Assembly: GCA_022796795.1 (NCBI GenBank)
Contig: JAAWJI010000041.1
Location: 1 to 35,098 of the forward strand
Length of the DNA stretch: 35,098 nt
Direction: 5' to 3'
Origin: Lachnospiraceae bacterium
GTDB taxonomy: Bacteria > Bacillota > Clostridia > Lachnospirales > Lachnospiraceae
Shown here: piece after piece, positions 31,755 to 35,098 of the stretch
Position numbering within the stretch: position 1 is the first letter of the stretch
Layout of the letters: each line of letters starts with the position of its first letter
Translations under genes and position numbers: made by a program
Notes under the pieces: model-generated
The model's input: only the letters and a program-made list of their open reading frames with translations
Database searches by the model: none
Told to the model about the DNA's origin: nothing

Positions 31755-32165
31755 ATGGATGAAAAAATAACATTTAGCCCGGGTTCCTTTTTTCATGGGA
31801 CGAAGGCGGATCTGAAGACAGGTGATCTTTTAACAAAGGGTTTTACATCCAATTACGCAGACAGGACGGCAAAGTATGTTTATTTTGCGGGAACGCTTGA
31901 TGCAGCCATCTGGGGTGCGGAATTAGCGGCCGGTGAAGGCCAACAGCGGATTTATGTGGTGGAGCCTACAGGTGAGTTTGAAGATGATCCTAACGTGACA
32001 AATAAGAAGTTTCCGGGAAACCCTACGAAATCATACCGTACACAGTCGCCTTTGAAGATTGTGGGCGAGGTGATTGGCTGGAATGGTCATTCACCGGAGG
32101 TGCTGCAGAATATGAGAGAGAATATTGAAAGGTTAAGCAGCATGGGGATTGGGGCGATTGAGTGA
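31755..32165 (+). CDS. arr: Rifamycin ADP-ribosyltransferase (Arr family)
   Basis: The 136-residue product is a full-length Arr enzyme, which inactivates rifamycins by moving ADP-ribose from NAD to the drug. It carries FFHGTKADLKTGDLLTKGF, YVYFAGTLDAAIWGAELAAGEG, RIYVVEPTGEFEDDPN and KKFPGNPTKSYRTQSPLKIVGEV. The catalytic set described for the M. smegmatis enzyme (His, Tyr, Asp) corresponds to H14, Y43 and D78. The ATG at 31755 follows AAGGAG at 31742-31747. A longer in-frame start at 31734 is rejected. It stands alone after citrate synthase, with a terminator downstream and no mobile element directly beside it. Activity on rifampicin is inferred from conservation. Confidence 0.94.
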   Translation: MDEKITFSPGSFFHGTKADLKTGDLLTKGFTSNYADRTAKYVYFAGTLDAAIWGAELAAGEGQQRIYVVEPTGEFEDDPNVTNKKFPGNPTKSYRTQSPLKIVGEVIGWNGHSPEVLQNMRENIERLSSMGIGAIE

Positions 32166-32242
32166 TTCCTGGGGTTAGGGATTTTCCCCTATGCAAGCCA
32201 ATTATCACAAATATTCATACAACACTCTGATTTTATAAAATA

Positions 32243-32271
32243 CAGGGTGACTGAATAGCACAGTCACCCTG
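32243..32271. terminator. Hairpin terminator between arr and the lipoprotein gene
   Basis: CAGGGTGACTG (32243-32253) and CAGTCACCCTG (32261-32271) form a perfect 11-bp stem with a 7-base loop. T-rich sequence lies on both sides (GTTTTATT and, on the reverse strand, TATTTTAT), so it probably serves both convergent genes. Confidence 0.82.
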
Positions 32272-32279
32272 CCAGAGTT

Positions 32280-32996
32280 TTATTCTTCACTATAAATGTT
32301 TATTTCTTGTGCATAATTGACACTTATGACCGGTTTTCCGGAGCCTGATTCAAGACCTTCCTCTTTAAGTAGATCTTGTGGATCATTTATGGTACCACCT
32401 TGCAATAAGTTTAAGTCCAACTTTACATTATCAGAAAATCTATCAAAATAAACGGAAACGCTTCTAAAAGTATCTAATTCTGAACCATCCAGTGTGATAT
32501 TATGATTCAAACAATCAGCCTCCAAATTAAGATTTACAAGTGAATCGTTTGCATGAATCAACACATCCGAATTGATAGTATGTAAAGAAACTTGCCTGAA
32601 ATCTCCAGCTATTTCAATCTTTTCAAATTCTTTTTGTGGTATGTCTATCATGGGGGAGCCAAGAACATCATTATCATTTTCTGGATTTTCCATTATGACT
32701 TCAATGTTGAGTGTTTCTCCATCCTCGTCACAGTGAACGGTATATGTATGAACCGGGTCCAAATCTCCGTTATAAAATTCAAAGTTTTCGCTTTCACTAC
32801 GCCGGATAACAATAGACGAGGCGTTGCCGCTTATATAAACCTGCTTGAAATTTTCAACTGCAATATCCTCATACATTTTTTCTGGTCTATCTGGAGTTGA
32901 TATGTCAGAGGCATTAAGGTTATCTGTTGCACAAGCTGACAACCCAACCATGCTCATAAGCATAACAAATAGAATGATTGCTCTTTTCATATTCAT
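32280..32996 (-). CDS. Lipoprotein with a beta-rich DUF4097-like domain
   Basis: The 238-residue product has a lipoprotein signal peptide (M-K-R-A-I-I-L-F-V) ending L-S-A-C with the lipidated cysteine at 22. The mature part is acidic and repeats short beta-strand patterns (KQVYISGNASSIVIRRSES, KIEIAGDFRQVSLHTINSD, NLNLEADCLNHNITLDGSE) resembling the beta-helical DUF4097/DUF2807-type surface domains. That assignment is tentative. The gene is AT-rich, has no clear ribosome site, and stands between arr and the decayed region, so it may be a recent arrival. No function is assigned. Confidence 0.75.
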   Translation of the reverse strand: MNMKRAIILFVMLMSMVGLSACATDNLNASDISTPDRPEKMYEDIAVENFKQVYISGNASSIVIRRSESENFEFYNGDLDPVHTYTVHCDEDGETLNIEVIMENPENDNDVLGSPMIDIPQKEFEKIEIAGDFRQVSLHTINSDVLIHANDSLVNLNLEADCLNHNITLDGSELDTFRSVSVYFDRFSDNVKLDLNLLQGGTINDPQDLLKEEGLESGSGKPVISVNYAQEINIYSEE

Positions 32997-33076
32997 ATTT
33001 TATAAATAGTGTCTTGTATAATCGTAAAAATTATAGACTGGGAACTTGTCTTTAGATTCCCGGCCTACAGTTTTGT

Positions 33077-33382
33077 CTATGCACTTCTATCAGCTTTCAG
33101 TTGTTTTACTTCTTCAAGAGAAAGTCCTGAAATATTAACGATTTCCTCCAACGTATATTTGCCAGCTGCCAGCATACGGCGTGCCGTAGCTTTCATGCCT
33201 TCACAGATGCCTTCCTGTAAGGATTCGTTTCTCATATCTTCCATGGCCTTACACATAATCTCGATTCCCTCCTTACTTTCCTTGAAAAATCTCACCCTGT
33301 CTGCCAGTGTCCCATAGTACATTTCCGCTGCGTCTGTGCAGGAAAAGTCATGCATTAACTTCCCGATTGGCGTATCTCCATA
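33077..33382 (-). pseudogene. C-terminal remnant of an Rpn-type PD-(D/E)XK transposase
   Basis: The reverse strand reads, in frame from a stop at 33383, Y-G-D-T-P-I-G-K-L-M-H-D-F, then DRVRFFKESKEGIEIMCKAM and a tail RRMLAAGKYTLEEIVNISGL. This is the characteristic C-terminal half of the Rpn/PD-(D/E)XK nuclease-family transposases common in Firmicutes. The N-terminal nuclease domain is absent, and a stop codon sits directly before the conserved block. It is a truncated, non-functional copy, about 100 codons of an expected 280-300. Confidence 0.78.
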
Positions 33383-33459
33383 CTACCATAGACCTCCTGA
33401 TTTTGCAAGCCGGGAGCCAGTGCATTTCTGAATCCTGGCCTGTTTCTGTTATCGCTTTT

Positions 33460-33642
33460 TCACATCTGCTGTATATCATTTTTCAGCATACGCTTGATTC
33501 TGTCGCTCATGGTTTCCCTGCTAGTCTTGCTGAAATGAACCCTCACAATGTAGGTCGTTCGGCCAGTCTTCTTCACCAGTGCGGGAGCGTCCTTAGCCGG
33601 TATCATGGTGGTAATGTCCTCTGTGATTTTCTCGCTGCTCAT
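33460..33642 (-). CDS. tnpW: TnpW-family transposon-encoded small protein
   Basis: The 60-residue product (MSSEKITEDITTMIPAKDA, then RTTYIVRVHFSKTSRETM and a basic C-terminal helix) matches the TnpW family found in Tn4451-like and related conjugative elements of Firmicutes. Its role is unknown. An AAAAGGAG site lies five bases before the ATG and the frame is intact, unlike its neighbours. It marks the presence of a former mobile element here. Confidence in the family is good, in function nil. Confidence 0.82.
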   Translation of the reverse strand: MSSEKITEDITTMIPAKDAPALVKKTGRTTYIVRVHFSKTSRETMSDRIKRMLKNDIQQM

Positions 33643-33672
33643 AAATTCTCCTTTTCATGCAATCAGGTTTTG

Positions 33673-34022
33673 TTATCCCTTACTCACAATCTCTTTCGCC
33701 GCCACGTTGGTCGCCCTGGCTCCTTCCTCCCGGAAATTCTTATCAGAAAAAGAACCGGGGAACACCGTTCCAGTATGCGGTCATAAATCTTTGCATGGGC
33801 AAGGTCTGGCGGGTTCTTGATTTCTTCCAGTTTCAGGTTTGTCGTGACAGTCAGCGGCTTCTTACTCCGATACCGGCTGTCAATGACGGTGAACATCTGC
33901 TCCATGGATTTCCGTTCCTCCTGCGCCTTCTGCTGGCAAGTGCAGAGGCAGCGGGGCATGAAATAGCCTGAACCATCGAACCTCGGCACAACGGTCTGGC
34001 GGCTGCCATGGCATTTCTTACA
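33673..34022 (-). pseudogene. Internally deleted and frameshifted DnaC-like gene
   Basis: On the reverse strand a zinc-binding segment (C-K-K-C at 34022-34011, then VVPRFDGSGYFMPRCLCTCQ) is followed after only a few residues by the C-terminal block MEQMFTVIDSRYRSKKPLTV and TTNLKLEEIKNPPDLAHAKI of DnaC/IstB-type helicase loaders. The Walker A and B ATPase core between them is missing. Near the end, a T-run at 33754-33758 is one base short, so the expected tail (SDKNFREEGARATNVAAKEI, then VSKG) continues in another frame to a stop at 33673. Upstream, in frame to a stop near 34133, is a hydrophobic reading (LSLSLLGLIFLPVHRIIH) unlike DnaC, so the 5' end is also rearranged. It cannot encode a working ATPase. 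Confidence 0.8.
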
Positions 34023-34226
34023 GTGGATGATCCTGTGGACGGGCAGGAAAATAAGGCCCAGGAGAGATAGCGACAGGCCGCAGACAACAGACGCATAGCG
34101 CCGGGACTTTGGGACACTTTCGAGCTATTGACAAAACCTCCCTTATATTAAAGATCTCTTGGAATACATGACGTTTTTCTGTTTAAAATCAACAGCAATG
34201 ATCCTAAGGAAAAAAGTCATGGTTTG

Positions 34227-34805
34227 TTATGCCATGGCCTTTATTATTCGTTTTAAATTTAACGCCGTTGACGATAGGAGGCACTGCTGTTCAGACGCTT
34301 CTAATCCTCTTCCTCCTATAAATTTTAGATTATGTCTTGCCTTTTGGGCTGCGAAGCTACCCTCACTCCATATCTGCCACAGCAGCAAAACTATTATATG
34401 CCTTTCTGATCCATCTTTTTCATGGTTCTTATTAACGACTTCTTCAAATATATTTACCTGGATTCTTTTATCCGTCCCTTTTTCTCCTATGCATCTGCTG
34501 CGGAAAGGACAGTCTTTACATACCGTTTTGGGGCATCGGTACTCTTTTGTCACAGTATTTGTAGTTCTATTGAGCCTGTGCAGAGGGAGCTTTTTTTCCA
34601 GGGCAGATAAAGGCATCTTTCCCCTCGTCATACTGAAAGTCTTTCCTTTGAAATTCCGTAGTCCCTCTTTAGCAGCTGCGACATCGATTATGATTCCGGT
34701 TTTAGAATCCACGGTTTCATACGACAGGTAATGCATCCCCTCCGCTTTCCCCTTTCTCTTGTAAAATCCCGATTCGGGGTCTGTTTTGCTTTCACGATGG
34801 TTCAT
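34227..34805 (-). pseudogene. Truncated IS1182-type transposase
   Basis: The reverse strand encodes SKTDPESGFYKRKGKAEGMH and YLSYETVDSKTGIIIDVA, then CPKTVCKDCPFRSRCIGEKG, and IWSEGSFAAQKARHNLKF with EQQCLLSSTALNLKRIIKA at the end. These are the middle and C-terminal blocks of IS1182-family DDE transposases. The N-terminal third is missing, and the stretch between the first and second blocks is shorter than expected, so an internal deletion has probably occurred. The element cannot transpose. I could not identify terminal inverted repeats. Confidence 0.8.
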
Positions 34806-34833
34806 GATTTCGGTTTTTACAACAACTGAACAG

Positions 34834-35098
34834 ATCATTCCCATTCATAATCATGCAATTTATGTTGATGATCGCTATCTTATCACAGAGGATGAAAAAC
34901 AACACATTGTTGAGACTTTTTTCCAGTATTCAACCTCTTGTACTAAAATCTTTTTCGCCCAAAGAAAAAGGTTGTTATTCTTGGAAAAATAGCCGAACAA
35001 TTTGAGTATGGAAAAAAATACAGTGAGCAAGAAGTTAATGAAATTCTCAAGCCTATTTATGCTGATTATATGACTATTCGACGATACCTTATTATGTA
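34834..35098 (+). pseudogene. Frameshifted DUF2087-domain gene (partial)
   Basis: Three frames together read a DUF2087 domain: DDRYLITEDEKQHIVETF in one, SSIQPLVLKSFSPKEK in the next, and VVILGKIAEQFEYGKKYSEQ and EVNEILKPIYADYMTIRRYL in the third. Each change of frame falls at a homopolymer, T6 at 34917-34922 and A5 at 34965-34969, where one base fewer would restore the reading. The domain is usually at the C-terminus of small transcriptional regulators and runs off the window edge. The 5' end is lost at the junction with the transposase remnant. It is either a decayed gene or an artefact of homopolymer errors. Confidence 0.68.

Overview
The window looks like a chromosomal segment from an anaerobic Gram-positive gut bacterium of the class Clostridia, most likely Lachnospiraceae. 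The reasons are AGGAGG-type ribosome sites, canonical TTGACA/TATAAT promoters, lipoprotein signal peptides, a bacterial V-type ATPase operon, a short S21 gene, a QueH-type queuosine enzyme, and remnants of Firmicutes conjugative-element genes (TnpW, a DnaC-like protein, Rpn-type and IS1182-type transposases). The assignment comes from protein character only.

Region 1 (about 0.3-10.6 kb) is a self-contained carbohydrate locus. A LacI-type regulator carries a second, C-terminal periplasmic-binding-protein domain that is clearly homologous to the solute-binding lipoprotein of the neighbouring ABC importer. Two divergent operons follow. The leftward one encodes a TIM-barrel sugar isomerase/epimerase and a Gfo/Idh/MocA dehydrogenase. 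The rightward one encodes a second isomerase-like protein, the lipoprotein, an RbsA-like ATPase, an RbsC-like permease and a second, paralogous dehydrogenase. The same TTTGCGCAAA palindrome lies at the regulator promoter and just downstream of both divergent -10 boxes, so the locus appears to be one regulon. The chemistry suggests oxidation of a sugar or cyclitol to a keto form followed by isomerisation, dehydration or elimination. The substrate cannot be read from the sequence.

Region 2 (10.6-14.6 kb, leftward) holds a FIST sensor protein with a membrane-free methyl-accepting chemotaxis protein, then an ATPase/permease pair of the SsuB/SsuC type with no binding protein beside it. Region 3 (14.6-19.4 kb, rightward) holds an OmpR-type response regulator, its sensor kinase, an unrecognised membrane-anchored protein, a VanY-type D,D-carboxypeptidase and QueH. 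Matching direct repeats with identical geometry precede the response regulator and the carboxypeptidase and are probably the regulator's binding boxes.

Region 4 (19.6-28.7 kb) contains rpsU and a nine-gene V-type ATPase operon in the order G/H, C, I, K, F, E, A, B, D. Region 5 (28.7-32.3 kb) contains a 161-bp inverted-repeat element, an AT-rich Uma2-type nuclease gene, a DUF212 membrane protein, citrate synthase and an Arr-type rifamycin ADP-ribosyltransferase. Region 6 (32.3 kb to the end) is AT-richer and decayed: a lipoprotein, an Rpn-type transposase tail, an apparently intact tnpW, an internally deleted dnaC-like gene, a truncated IS1182-type transposase and a twice-frameshifted DUF2087 gene. 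No rRNA, tRNA or CRISPR array was found.
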